The notes: generated by a model from the letters alone, not told the origin. A DNA stretch of 64,000 bases from Vitellaria paradoxa (GCA_019916065.1 CM034240.1:39297389-39361388), one strand, 5' to 3'. Shown: positions 41,144-52,962, counted from the stretch's first letter. Numbers and translations: made by a program.

Positions 41144-44100
41144 TTATTTTCCCATGGGCTTCAGTCCTATTCCCCTTGACAACTTTTCAACTAATTCTCT
41201 ATTTAACCCTTTGGTTAGCGGATTCGCAATATTATCCTTTGACTTCACGTAGTCAATGGAGATAATTCCAGTTGAGAGTAGTTGTCTAATGGTATTATGT
41301 CTACGACGTATATGTCTAGACTTACCATTATACATATTGCTCTGTGCCCTTCCAATAGCAGATTGATTGTCACAATGTATACAAATGGGTGGCACAGGTT
41401 TTTTCCATTTTGGAATATCCTCTAAGAAATGGCGTAGCCATTCAGCCTCTTCACCACATTTATTTAAAGCTATAAATTAAGACTCCATTGTGGATCTGGC
41501 TATAACAGTCTGCTTACAGGATTTCCATGATACAGTTGCACCTGCTAATTTAAATATATATCCACTAGTAGATTTTGAATCTTTTATATCAGATATCCAG
41601 TTTGCATCACTGTATCCTTCTAAAACAGCTGGGTATCTGGTATAATGTAGACTATAATCCCGAGTATACCGTAAATACCTAAGTATTCTCACTATTGCTT
41701 TCCAATGGTCAACACTCGGATTGCTCGTATATCTACTCAATTTACTAACCGTATAGGCAATGTCCGGTCTAGTACAACTCATTAAGTACATTAGACTTCC
41801 AATAACTCTAGAGTACTCTATTTGAGAAATACCCTCTCTTCTATTCTTGGATAGATGAACACTATTATCTAATGGTGTTCTTGTTATTCCAGAATCATCC
41901 TTGTTGAATTTCTCAAGGACCTTGTCCACATTGTGTGACTGATTCAAAATAAGACCATCTGATGTTCTTGTGATTTTAATTCCTAAAATCACATCAGCAA
42001 GTCCCATGTCTTTCATGTCAAATTTTGAATTCAACATATTCTTGGTAGATTTAATTGTTTTGTAATCACTACCAACAATAAGTATGTCATCCACGTAAAG
42101 ACACAAAATGACATAGCCATTTTCAGTCTCTTTACTATAAACACATTTATCACACTCGTTGATCTTAAATCCATTGGTAATCATTGCATTATCAAACTTT
42201 TCATGCCATTGCTTTGGTGCTTGTTTTAAGCTATATAGTGATTTTACCAATTTACATACTTTCCTTTCTTGTCCTGGAGCTATAAAACTCTCAGGTTGTT
42301 CCATATAGACTTCTTCATCCAAATCACCATTTAGGAAAACTATTTTTACATCCATTTGATGTATCTCTAGGTTTCGCAAAGCGGCGATAGCTAGCATCAT
42401 CCTAATGGAATTTATTCTCGTAACAGGAGAATAAGTATCAAAGTAATCTAGGCCTTCTCTTTGCCTGTATCCTTTGATCACAAGCCTGGCTTTATACTTA
42501 TCAATGGTGCCATCTGCTTTCATTTTCCTTTTAAAGATCCATTTGGACCCTAAAGGTTTACAACCAGAAGGAAGATCCACTAACTCCCAAGTATGATTCT
42601 GCAAAATTGAATCTACTTAACTTTTAATTGCTTCTTTCCATAGATGTCCCTCAAGAGAATTTACAGCCTCTAAATAATTTAGTGGTTCTTTCTCTAACAA
42701 ATAAGTTAGAAAATCATTTCCAAATGATTTTTCCACTCTTACACTTTTGCTACGTCTAAGTTCTAGTTCATGATCAGAATCATGACTTCCTTCATTCATA
42801 GTTTCATTTGTTCGTTTAGAAGAACTTGACACCTCGTTGGATTTACAAGGAAACACATCTTCAAAAAATGATACATTCCTAGATTCCATTATCGTGTTCT
42901 TGTGTATCTCTGGTATTTTAGATTCATGCACAAGAAACCGATAAGCATTACTGTTATGTGCATACCCAATGAATATGCAATCCACCGTTTTAGGACCTAT
43001 TTTTATTTTCTTTGGTGTTGGAACAGCTACTTTTGCAAGACACCCCCACACTCGCAAGTATTTGTAGGATGGTCTCCTACCCTTCTATAACTCATAAGGA
43101 GTTTTTTTTTTTTCTTTTGGGGTACCTTATTTAAAAGGTAATTACTTGACAAAATAGCTTTACTCCACATATTTTGAGGTAATCCTAAGCTAAGTAACAT
43201 CGCGTTCATCATTTCTTTCAATGTGCGATTTTTACGTTCAGCAACACCATTTGATTGAGGTGAATAAGGTGCAGTGATTTCATGTATAATTCCATGTTGC
43301 GTACAAAATTCACCAATTGGTATTTCGTACTCGCCACCTCTATCATTTCTCAATCTTTTAATCTTTTTATTAAGCTGATTTTCAATTTCATTTTTGTAGA
43401 GAACATATTTCTCTAAAGCTTCATCTATACTTTTTAGCAAATACACATAACAGTATTTTGTACTATCATCAACAAAGGTGATAAAATATTTATTACCACC
43501 TCTTGTTTGTACAAATTTTAAATCATAAACATCACTATGAATTAATTCAAGGGGTTCGGTGTTTCTTTCAATTGTTTGGAAAGATGATCTTGTTAATTTT
43601 GCCTCAACACAAATTTCACATTTATGTTTTAAATCAATTTGGAATGCGGGTATGTGATCCAAGTTAATTAATCTACGCAATGTACCAAAATTAACATGTC
43701 CTAGTCTGCCATGCCACAAATTGGAAGACTCAAGCAAATAAGCAAAAGACTTCTTATTTTTATTAATAATAGCCATAACATTGAGCTTAAAAAGCCCATC
43801 AGTTACATAACCCTTTCCCACATACATTCTAGATTTTGACAAAATAACTTTGTCTGACTCAAAAACCATACGAAATCCATGCTTATTCAGCAAAGACCCA
43901 GACACTAAATTCTTGCGGATTTCTGGCACTTACAACACATTATTCAGAGTCAGTTCTTTCCCAGAAGTCATCTTCAACAGCACCTTCCCTTGGCCTTTCA
44001 CAGCAGAAGAAGCAGAGTTTCCCATGAAAAATTTCTCCCTATTAACTGGTTCGAGAGTAGTGAACAAGTCCTTGTTAGAGCATACGTGCCTAGTGGCACC

Positions 44101-45105
44101 GATGTCAATCCACCATTCCTTTGGGTTTGACCCAACTAGGTTCACTTCAGAAACCACTGTAGAGAGGTTTATATTTGACACATCTTGAGCAATTTCATTT
44201 GCCACATTTGCCTCGTGTTTCTTCTTTGGAAGTCTACAGTCAACAGATCTGTGACCTATCTTGCCACAATTGAAGCATTTCCCTTGAAACTTCGGCTTGG
44301 AAATTCCACCTTTTGGACCTAATTTCGGTTTGGCAATTTTCTTGTTGTTGGGGCCTTGCTTATGCTCCATTACATTTGCCTTAGCAGCAGCAAGATTGAA
44401 TCCTCTATGTTCAGAACTTCTGTTGTCTTCTTCAATACGAAGTCTAACAATCAGTTCTTCCAGATTCATTTCCTTTCATTTGTGTTTGAGGTAGTTTTTG
44501 AAATCCTTCCACCCTGGAGGTAGCTTCTTAATAATTGTAGCCACTTGGAAGGTTTCACTCAAAATCATTCCTTCTGTCTGAATCTCATGCAAGATTACTT
44601 AAATTTCTTGCATTTGACTGATCACAGTCTTGGAATCCACCATCTTATAATCAAGGAACTTACCGACCACAAATTTCTTTGCTCCGGCATCCTCTGTTTT
44701 ATATTTACGGTCTAACGATTCCCACAGCTCCTTTGCAGTCGTCATTGTACAATAAATATTGTACAATGAGTCATGTAAACCATTCATGACATAATTCCTG
44801 CATAAGAAATCAGAATGCTTCCAAGCATCAACCGCATTGACGACTTGCATATCTGTTTCTTCCTCGGACAACTTAGGAGCCTCCTCAGTCAAGAATCTCG
44901 CAAGATTCAAGGTGGGCAGATAGAACAGCATCTTTTGCTGCCACCTTTTAAAGTTCAATCCATTGAACTTTTCAGGCTTCTCACCATGGTTTACAGAAAC
45001 CGTAGGTACATAAGTCAGTCTGGGCAAATGGACAGTAGAGACAGAGGCAGAGGCTTTGGCTTCATTTGCAGCAATCATATTAGAAGCATCATTTCCAATA
45101 GCCAT
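41144..45105 (-). pseudogene. gag-pol of copia 3, multiple stops and frameshifts
   Basis: ATG at 45105, only 35 nt from the LTR. Gag has [10 protein letters not shown] and the UBN2-like [15 protein letters not shown], then stops at about 44597-44599 (TAA) and 44474 (TGA). The zinc knuckle CFNCGKIGHRSVDC (about 44237-44278) is intact. The protease site reads DIGATRH where D-S-G-A is expected (Ser to Ile, about 44090). Integrase spans about 43740-43060 with [12 protein letters not shown]; an A/T-run expansion at 43100-43117 shifts the frame. [15 protein letters not shown], then [11 protein letters not shown] with YVDD codons at about 42087-42098. RNase H runs to 41160 with HCDNQSAIGRAQ and IANPLTKGLNRELV, with TAA at about 41475. 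Dead as it stands. Confidence 0.9.
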
Positions 45106-45140
45106 TTTCCTTTTAATTAAAGCCGAATCTGTTTTAAGAT
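45106..45140 (-). promoter_or_regulatory. 35-nt leader of copia 3: putative self-priming site
   Basis: The position where a primer-binding site should be (sense strand, starting two bases after the 5' LTR) reads CTTAAAACAGATTCGGC. It lacks the TGG start of tRNA 3'-end sites and does not match plant initiator tRNA-Met. It is complementary to CGAATCTGTTTTAAG in the sense strand of the 3' LTR (15/15) and to 14 bases of the 5' LTR (near 45368-45381). Tf1-type elements prime from their own RNA; the same here is an inference. Confidence 0.4.
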
Positions 45141-45279
45141 TGTTAAAAAAAATAAAATTAAAATTAAATTAAAGGTAAAATGGCTTCCACGAAACAATGA
45201 AATGAAAGGGAGAAATAAAAAAAAAAATATATATATATATATATAATTTTTTTTTCTTTTAAGACTAGAATAACAGTTG

Positions 45280-45318
<39 letters not shown>

Positions 45319-46092
45319 CAGAACAGAAAATGTAAGAAGACCGAGGACTGTGATGTACACAGTTTCTTTAAAACAGATTCGTCCCCTCTACCTGTGCTCA
45401 AGGTTATATGGACGTCTGTTTCCCAGGATACAACGGTTAACAGCACTGAAGATAGCACAGCACTTTGATACTTTCGGCGAACAGTGAACAAATGCAGAAC
45501 ATTATCACTGGAAAAGGATAAGGAAAATACGCAGAGAAATAAGATGAGAAAGAGAGTCTTTTGCTGCCGGTATAACTCTTGGAAGCAGGGAAAAAGACTG
45601 CATATATAGATAATGTAGGAAAAGGGCAATCTGGGAATTAACCTGCTGCAGTTACAGAATTGATTAACAGATTAAATCTGTTAATTATATATATGTACTG
45701 TTACATAATTAAGCCAGTATCTGTAACTGCCGCTGTCGCCGCTGGATAATTAAAAGGCTAATACTGGACTATTTGCGAGACCCGCTTTTCGGATCGGCAT
45801 TCGTGTCCGCAGGTCGCGCGCTTGTACATGACAGAAGTTTACCGGGCCTCCGTCGGGGTATAGGATTTGCACCCCCTGCGCGTGCGTGTGAGGCATAGTA
45901 TACTTAACATTGGTTACCACTCATAAAAAGTGTAACCATATATGAAGCATTTAGCCTCTTACCTCTTTTCCAATGTGGGACAAGTGTTTCCACACTTTCC
46001 ACTTAGCCTTTCACACTTTCCAATTCAAGAGTGCTCTATTGAAATGCAATTTCTCATTCACCCTTTCCTGTTTAATTCCAAATTTTGCAACA
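45141..46092 (-). repeat. 5' LTR of copia 3
   Basis: 952 bp. On the sense strand a TATA-like CTATATATG (45601-45609) would start transcripts near 45575. Longer (TA)n runs than the 3' copy (45225-45245; 45281-45314). The outer end TGTTGCAAAA differs by one base from the partner. Confidence 0.93.
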
Positions 46093-46097
46093 CAAAC

Positions 46098-46168
46098 TTG
46101 TATGGTGAGTCCGATGATGCCAATACATAATCTACCCCGAGTCCTATACTTGCACGTCCCTTGCACAC
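46098..46168 (-). pseudogene. EEP pseudogene last exon, 5' part
   Basis: Acceptor GACAG|GTGTGCAAGG at 46169/46168 restores the split Ser codon of the previous exon and continues VQGTCKYRTR. One extra base in the C-run 46135-46138 shifts the frame, after which VDYVLASSDSPYKF follows. The exon is cut by the copia at 46092; its 5-bp duplication CAAAC is 46093-46097. Confidence 0.85.
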
Positions 46169-46425
46169 CTGTCTCATACATACAACATTTCAAACTCATT
46201 GTAGATTAACTGTGTTTATACACTAAGAAGGATGGGAGTAGACGCGGGATACAAACTCCATACGAGTATGACACAGCAGTAATTTAAAAAAATAAAAATA
46301 AAATACAAGACAAAAAATTTTATAATTTAAAAGGTCTTATCTATTTAGATTTAAGTTTGTCTTAATCTTTAAAAAATAATAAAATAATGAGTACTCTAAA
46401 TAGTATACCCAACCTGTCTTTTGAT

Positions 46426-46650
46426 GTGTCTGTAAATATGTGTGTTTAATACGTGATAAACATAGATACAACAAACTATTTTGAAGTTCCCATGCCTATT
46501 AAGACATAGCGAAAATTATGTAATTTCAATCAGTCATTCGGTGTGTCTGTAAATATGTGTGTTTAATACATGACAAACATAAATACAACAAACTATTTTG
46601 AAGTTCTCATGCCTATTAAGGCATAGTGAAAATTATGTAATTACAATTAT
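46426..46650. repeat. Two-copy 117-bp tandem repeat in an EEP pseudogene intron
   Basis: GTGTCTGTAAATATGTGTGT starts at 46426 and 46543. Units share most bases, with scattered transitions. It lies between exon B and the last exon. Confidence 0.88.
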
Positions 46651-46917
46651 TCATTGGGACGAGTTTTAAAGTAGGCCCAACAAATGAAAAATTGAGATTG
46701 CGATCATAATTGTGAATAACACTTCCTATGCATGATTGGTTAGTAGGGACTTTGCAATCTACGCTGTGCATCTGACAGGGCAGGCCCACAATGGAACCCA
46801 CTCGCTCATATGAATAGCTTAGATTACACAATTGAGGCTCTCTTGATCTATTTGGTTGACAAGGAAAACTCTGATTGATGAAACAAAAAATTAGGACAAA
46901 AAAAAATAGTGCCTCAC

Positions 46918-47047
46918 TTTGGCCTTTGGCAATCATGACGACTGATTCACATTCCCCTACAAAGTCCTTAGCATCTTTATATTGTTTACTTTTCAGAAAT
47001 CTCAGCACCTCAACCTTTGGCGTTGGCTTCCTCTTCTCTTCGTGATA
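46918..47047 (-). pseudogene. EEP pseudogene exon B
   Basis: 130 bp coding YHEEKRKPTPKVEVLRFL ... VVMIAKGQ. Acceptor CCAG|TATCAC at 47048/47047; phase-1 donor CCAAA|GTGAGG at 46918/46917. The solo LTR sits only four bases upstream of the exon, so the natural branch point and pyrimidine tract are now 1.5 kb away. Confidence 0.85.
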
Positions 47048-47051
47048 CTGG

Positions 47052-48543
47052 TGTTAGATTTATATTTTTTTGGAGCTCTTGAAAGCATATTTTTTGTAAT
47101 GATATTATATTTTATAAAATATTTATTTATTTTGATATAATAAAATATTTATTTATTTAAGCATACATTATTGTCTCTTATTTATAAAGTATGTGATTTA
47201 AGTATTGGGCATAAAATACCAATACAGAAAGATTTAAATCACAAGTTTTATAAATTAAAGTAAATTACAGTTATTAATGAAATGGGCATTTCATTATGAT
47301 CAAACTGTAACTTTTCTACTTCTTAATTAGGTGATTTATCTTGATCACTAAAGTGGTGAGTTTGAGTAAGAAAGTTAGTATCTATATGTGATATACATAT
47401 TGAAAGAACTGTTGTAAATTATGATTTAGTTAATAAATGTCTTTAATCATAATTTATATAAACTTTAATAAACTTAATAAGCTTTAATAAACTTAATAAA
47501 CTTTAATCCTAAGTTTGTAATGGACTCATATTCATGAATTAAATCTATTTAAGTTATTACGGAATGAGATCTTATAAACGGTCAAAACCTCGATAACTTG
47601 GAGATTTAATTTCATGAATCGTGGGAACATATACTTACAAGATGGAATCCATATTGATATGCTTACCTAAGCTATTTATCTTTTTGATCATTAAATCTGT
47701 GGCCGCAGTTTATTCAATAAATTATTTATTGAATAATAATATTTATTTGTAAATTGTTTACAAATATGGAAATATTGAGAATGATCAAAATTTAGATAAA
47801 TAGTAACTTAGAGTTAAATATGTAATTAAGGGGTTCGACATTTAGTCTAACTTAATTATGAGCTTATAATGGAGGGTTAATTAAGTGGATATTATGGGTC
47901 TAAGATCAAAATTCATTTTATTAAAAGTTGTTTTAACTAAATGAATTTCAACATGGACTACTAGAATGTAGCTCAGAACTTTTAATGGAATAGGCCTGGG
48001 TTAATTTAAAAGATAATGGGTTATCATGAGATAACAAGACACAAATATCTTTTAAGTTAAAGTTAGGAATCAATGGGCCTTCAGTCCCTAAGCTAGCTCG
48101 ATTTTATCTTGATGGGCTAGGTCCAGTTGGCTAATTATTTATAATTTATTTATAAAATAAATTATAAATAATTAATATATATTTAGATAAGATGATATGG
48201 TTGGAAGATTTTCTCAAGATACCATATCTTCTAAATATATATTAGGATGATATATATAGATAAGATATATATGCGAGTGGATAAGAAGTAATCTCTAGAA
48301 TTAGAGATCTTCTCTAATACAAACTCTGTATCTCTCTCTATAAATATATTTTATATATTAATAGGCCATGTGATCTGAAATAAAGTGACCACACACATCC
48401 ATTTAGAGAGAGACAATTGAGAATAGTTTGAAAGATTGAATCATTGTGAACAAGGTGTTTTTATTGTGCATCAAGAAAATTTTAAAGAGTTCATCTTTCC
48501 ATTCGAGGTATTTTTTTTCAACTCTATGCCATAAAAACCAACG
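47052..48543 (+). mobile_element. Solo LTR (about 1.49 kb) inserted at a splice acceptor
   Basis: Starts TGTTAGATTTATATTT and ends ATAAAAACCAACG (terminal CA apparently CG). A TATA-like CTCTATAAATATATTTTATA lies at about 48336-48355, followed by transcribed-looking sequence, as in a plus-strand LTR. Flanks are ACTGG (47047-47051) and ACTGA (48544-48548), a 5-bp target duplication with one change. On the gene strand both copies contain CAGT, the intron acceptor plus the first exon base. No internal retrotransposon domains lie beside it, so it is probably a solo LTR left by recombination. Confidence 0.7.
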
Positions 48544-48676
48544 ACTGAAACACGTGCAACAATTTCGTATGAGTGTATATATTATCTGCTATATTATATA
48601 TTAGATGACTAATATTTCACAAACAAATTATATATGTGTGTGTGTGTTTTTGTGTTTGTGGAGATTTATAATCGAC

Positions 48677-48915
48677 CTTCACAATATCTGGCCATCTTTC
48701 TGCTGAGTAATCCGTCTCCTCGAGAGAATTCAGACCTCTGGCTAAAATAAGTGGCCCGTCATTGGATTGGATTATCGAATTTGTATGCTTCATTCGCCAA
48801 TTCTCATCTAGATGATCGAGGTGGGTACAGTGGAAGTTCACTTCTCCTGCCTAAGGAACGTCAATGGTGGCCTGCAATACATTCCTGAATTCATCATCAA
48901 ATTTAGTCATATATA
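48677..48915 (-). pseudogene. EEP pseudogene exon A
   Basis: Frame includes KFDDEFRNVLQATIDVP, then TAG (48851-48853), then AGEVNFHCTHLDHLDENWR to WPDIVK. Donor GTGAAG|GTCGAT at 48677/48676. The 5' limit is uncertain. Confidence 0.8.
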
Positions 48916-49774
48916 TGCATGCACCAGGATGTGAATGTAGAGTGTGGCAAATAGTAAATAATCTAAACGTTCTTTCTGGTAGAGGTAATGACTGATGACA
49001 GAACCCACTTCAAATTAATTAAATTACATTTTTTCTTAGAACTAGAAAACTATTGGGTATTAATAAGCACAATGGTTCTAACTCAAAGGCAGTACTTATT
49101 TTATTTTATTTTTCCCTTGCATGTTTTTGTAGAAGAATGAAGTGTGTTGACTGGATATATGCCCAAGGAATCCCAAACGAGTGAGGAATTCATGACTCTG
49201 GAATTGTTTGACTTTGGCCTCAACTCATTTGATTGTGAAATTAATGGTCAATAAAATACCCAAAATCTGCTCCCATGTCGGGAGTTGGGTGTGTATGTTC
49301 CATATAACCTCAATCAGTAGACCAACATTTGAGTTGGTTTGTTGATTTTGGTCTTCATAAAAAAAAAATAAGTTTTGACTTCTCAGTATTGGGCCTCACT
49401 ATTTTTGATGGGCTGTTCTGCAGTTCGAGCTTAAATCCAAGGAGATATCTGGTGGACTCTTTAGGAACTTGCTCCCACATCAAGAGTTGGCTGTGTGTGT
49501 GTTCCATATAACTTCAGTCAACAGACCAACTTTTGAGTTGATTTGCTAACTTTGGTTTTCATAAAAAAAAAAAAAAAAAATACCTTTGTTGACTTTGGTC
49601 TTCATCAACCCAAAAAAAAACCTAAAATCAGTCGAAGAAGATCCATTGGGGAATTGAGTCAGAAGTGTCAATGTAAATTTAGAATTTCAAGGTGAAGTTC
49701 TGGCAATATTAAAGACATTTAACTACCTGGAATAGTTAGATACATTTAGGTGTCATACATTCATCAATATGTAA
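48916..49774. repeat. Intergenic with a two-copy ~195-bp repeat ending in A-runs
   Basis: CTCCCATGTCGGGAGTTGGG at about 49272 and CTCCCACATCAAGAGTTGGC at about 49471 begin diverged units. Both include GTTCCATATAAC.TCA and AGACCAAC.TTTGAGTTG, and both end TTCATAAAAAAA. A fragment of a third unit follows at about 49582. The A-rich ends could suggest a SINE-like or LTR-derived unit; not classified. Confidence 0.55.
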
Positions 49775-50950
49775 GAGTCCGTTTAATAAAACAGTTAGTT
49801 TTCAATTTTTTTGTTTAGTTTTTACGTTTAATTTTCAGTTTTTATGTTCAGCTTTTAATTTTTTATTTTCATTTACATAGTAAAAAAAAAAAAACTTGAA
49901 AATACGTTTGCTAACGATAATTGTTAGTTAGTAGTTATAGTTGTTAATTAATTAAATTTAATAAATTTAATTATTTTAATTATATTAATTATTAAAAATA
50001 ATTTAATTCAACAAAAATAAAATATATTAAGCATGATTTATTATAATTATTTTTCAAAACAATTTAACAAAATATATTTCCTGTTAATTAAAGTAATTAA
50101 TTTAATTAACTTAAATTAATTTGATTTAATTAATTAATTATATTAATTAAATTTAATTATTTTAATTATATTATTTTTTCAAAATAATTTGATTCAATAA
50201 AAATAAAATATACTCAATATAATGTAATTATATTATTTTTTAAAAATAATTTATATTAAATTATTTTTATATTAATTTAATTAAATAATTAATTTAATTT
50301 AAATTAATTAAATATATTTATTTTAATTATTTTTTATTAAAAATAATTTAATTCAATAAAAATAAATATATTAAATATAATTTATTATATTATTTATTAA
50401 AAATAATTTAATAAAATAATTTTATATTAATCTAACAAATTAAATTCAATTATAATTAATATAATTTAGTTAATTAATATATTTAATATAATTTATGTAA
50501 TTAATATATTTAATATATTAAATTAATTATTAATTAGATTATATTTAATATATTTTTACATAAATAAAAATAATATATTACTAATTTAATATATTAATAT
50601 ATTTTATATATTAATTAAATATTTTTATATTAAATAATAATATATTTAGCGATGACCGAAAATGAGTGGAAAGTAACGGCACCGATGGCTAAATGTTGAT
50701 GACAACTAGTGGACGGTGATAATTGATGATTGTGACTGGTAGTAGTTATATAAGAAACTGAAAACAAAAAATGAAAACTTAAAAAAATACATTTTCGATA
50801 TTTTTATAATTTTGAAAATTTTGAAAATAACTTTAATTTTTTTGAAAGCTGAAAACTAACAAATTTACCAAACGCGTTTTCCTATTCAGTTTTCAAAAAA
50901 ATGAAAACAAAAATAGAAAATTAAAAACAAAATAATTGCCAAACGGGGCC
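49775..50950. mobile_element. PIF/Harbinger-like long AT-rich element, copy 3
   Basis: Ends GAGTCCGTTTAATAAAA and AATTGCCAAACGGGGCC are imperfect inverted repeats; TAA left and TTA right flank. The AT core is interrupted by a non-AT-rich stretch at about 50648-50745 (GTAACGGCACCGATGGCT), unique among the copies. No ORF. Confidence 0.6.
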
Positions 50951-52009
50951 TTAGTTTATTCGTTTCTTCTCCTTCCTTTCCATTACTATAAAATAACAAC
51001 GAAAAAACCTTTCTTTCAATTTTCTTTTTCATTAATTTTTTTATAAGGTATAAAGATAACTTTATAACATTGAATTAGTTAAAAATTATTTTTTTGATAA
51101 AAAATCTAATAAAAAAGGCCTGAATGAATGTACATGCAAGAGTTTATGTGTACATTTATAAAATCTATGAGATCTAAATAAACTACAAGGAGTGTACGCG
51201 AAATAACCTGCTAAAAATTATCCATAAAGATTCAATGTACTTTAACTATAATAATATTATTATGCGGGACTTTCAAATAGTAAATAAAAAATAAATTTAT
51301 TTTTAATTCAGAGAATTTTATTTTTTAAATGATGAAAAAAATAAAACATTTATTTTTAGGTGGTGGTTGATTCTAAAAAAACATCCATTTTAATAACTTT
51401 CGCTATATTTCATTTTTACATCAACTTTCAGCTTTTTTATTTTATTTTATTTATTATTATTATTTTTTTTGGCAAATCAAATAGAACACTTTGTCTAAGG
51501 ATTTAAGGATATTGTGACATAGAATTTCATGTGGGAGTCATGATTAGGGATGGAAACAGATCAAATGGGGGTCGAGTATTGGCTTTACTATCTTCAAACT
51601 TGTCGAACAAAAAAAAATTTGGATTACGTAGGTATCTAACAGGTATTTTTAACTGACTACCATCTTCTAACTCATCAGATAATCGAATATCCATCAAGTA
51701 ATTAGATATTTATAACTTTCAAATATGAGATAGTTATATCAAGAATAAAGGTTAAAATTTTTTTGAATATAATAACTTTATAAGTAATTTTACATCTTAA
51801 AAGACTAAACAAATAATCTTGAAATGAAAGTTTTTAAATATTTTGTATTTAGTAAAATTTATTATATTTTATAAAAAGAAAATATAAAAAAATCTCATAC
51901 TTGATCACGTTTCAAACCTTTATTACAAAAAAAAAAAAAAAAAAAAATTGAATCCAGGTGCTTCATTACATCAAGAACCAAATTCTAAATCTAAAATAAA
52001 TTATCTATA
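50951..52009. other. AT-rich intergenic, possible old TIR-element left half
   Basis: 51540-51740 (GATTAGGGATGGAAACAGAT then GTCGAGTATTGG) is echoed at 53075-53175 (CGAGTATTGGATAATTTGG, GAATTCGGATAATAGC). These may be the two ends of an older element into which copy 4 (52010-52962) inserted. No gene. Confidence 0.4.
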
Positions 52010-52962
52010 GACCGTTTAGTAACGCTATCCTTTTTTATTTTTAATTATTTATTTATATTATCTATTTTTTGTTTTCTATTATCATTTTTCTGAAATAAAA
52101 ATTAAAACTATATTTAGAAATACAATTTTATTTATAATTATTAATTTTTATTTTCATAAAATATTATTTTTTAAAAAATTGATTGAATTTAATAAAAATA
52201 TTTCATATATACTAACTTAATTAATTAATCTAATTAATTAAATTAATCAATTAAATTATTTATTAATAATCATTTAATTCAATAAATATAAAATATATTA
52301 AATTATAATTTCATTATATTATTTAAAAATAATTGAATAAAATATCATTATTATATCATTTAATTCAATAAATATAAAATATAATAACTATAATTTAATT
52401 ATGATATTTATTAAAAATAATTTAATAAATTATATTTCATATTAAATAAACAATTTAATTTAATTAATAATTGTATTATATTTATAAAAAATAATTTAAT
52501 AAAATATTTAATATTAAAGGAAATTTAATTAATTAAAATTAAATTAATTATTAATTATTAATTAAAATATTAATTATATATTAAAAATAATTTGATGATA
52601 TATATTTCATATTAATTAAATTAAAATAATTTAATTATTTATTAAAATAAATTAATAAAATATATTGCGAATGAATTTAGATAATTAATTTAATTTAATT
52701 TAGTTTAATTTAATTAATTATTAATAATAATTATAGTTTAATAAAATACTTGAATAAAACAATTCAATTTAATATAGTGTAACAAAATAAGAAAAAATAG
52801 AATGAAATACCTTTTTCATTTATTTTTTTCTGTTTAAGTCTTCAATTTTTCGAAAAGAAAATAATATAAATAGATTTAACAAACGTATTTTTGTTACCAA
52901 TTTATAAAATTTTAAAAATACAAATAAAATAATAAAAAATAAAAACGTTATTAAACAGGAAC
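52010..52962. mobile_element. PIF/Harbinger-like long AT-rich element, copy 4
   Basis: Ends GACCGTTTAGTAACGC and CGTTATTAAACAGGAAC are inverted repeats, with inner words (TTTGTTTTCTATTATCATTTTT) shared in inverted form across the element. The core is made of AATTAATT words. No ORF and no clean target duplication. Confidence 0.6.

Larger units (their letters stand above)
39609..46092 (-). mobile_element. Complete Ty1/copia LTR retrotransposon 3 with 5-bp TSD (CAAAC)
   Basis: 6484 bp on the minus strand. LTRs are 982 bp (39609-40590) and 952 bp (45141-46092), each TG...CA on both strands (start TGTTGGAAAA, end TTTTTTTTAACA). The target duplication CAAAC is at 39604-39608 and 46093-46097. The polypurine tract TGTGGGGGAC (sense strand, 40591-40600) touches the 3' LTR. 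No tRNA-type primer-binding site is seen next to the 5' LTR. Coding sequence is broken by several stops and frameshifts. The LTRs differ by indels and many substitutions, several at CG sites, so the insertion is not recent. Confidence 0.95.
39416..48915 (-). pseudogene. Endonuclease/exonuclease/phosphatase (EEP, DNase I-like) family pseudogene, split by two retrotransposon insertions
   Basis: Four pieces in order on the minus strand code for the C-terminal half of a plant EEP-family protein (Arabidopsis DNase I-like proteins of the At3g21530/At1g11800 type, from memory). Motifs: THLDHLDENWRMK (catalytic His region), ILARGLNSLEETDYSAERW (the Asp/Asn loop; LAGGLNSL is usual, so Gly is replaced by Arg), KVEVLRFLKSKQYKDAKDF, and KGTSDHRIVKVDV (the C-terminal Ser-Asp-His motif of EEP enzymes). 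GT-AG intron borders are preserved, so this is a former spliced gene, not a retrocopy. Lesions: in-frame TAG at 48851-48853, a solo LTR at a splice acceptor, a +1 frameshift at 46135-46138, and a 6.5-kb copia in the last exon. N-terminal exons are not found up to 50 kb. Non-functional. Confidence 0.88.

Noticed and set aside
46616..47008. 130-codon minus-strand ORF taken as one protein
   Set aside because: Only its first ~32 codons are EEP exon B; the rest is read through the intron donor at 46917.
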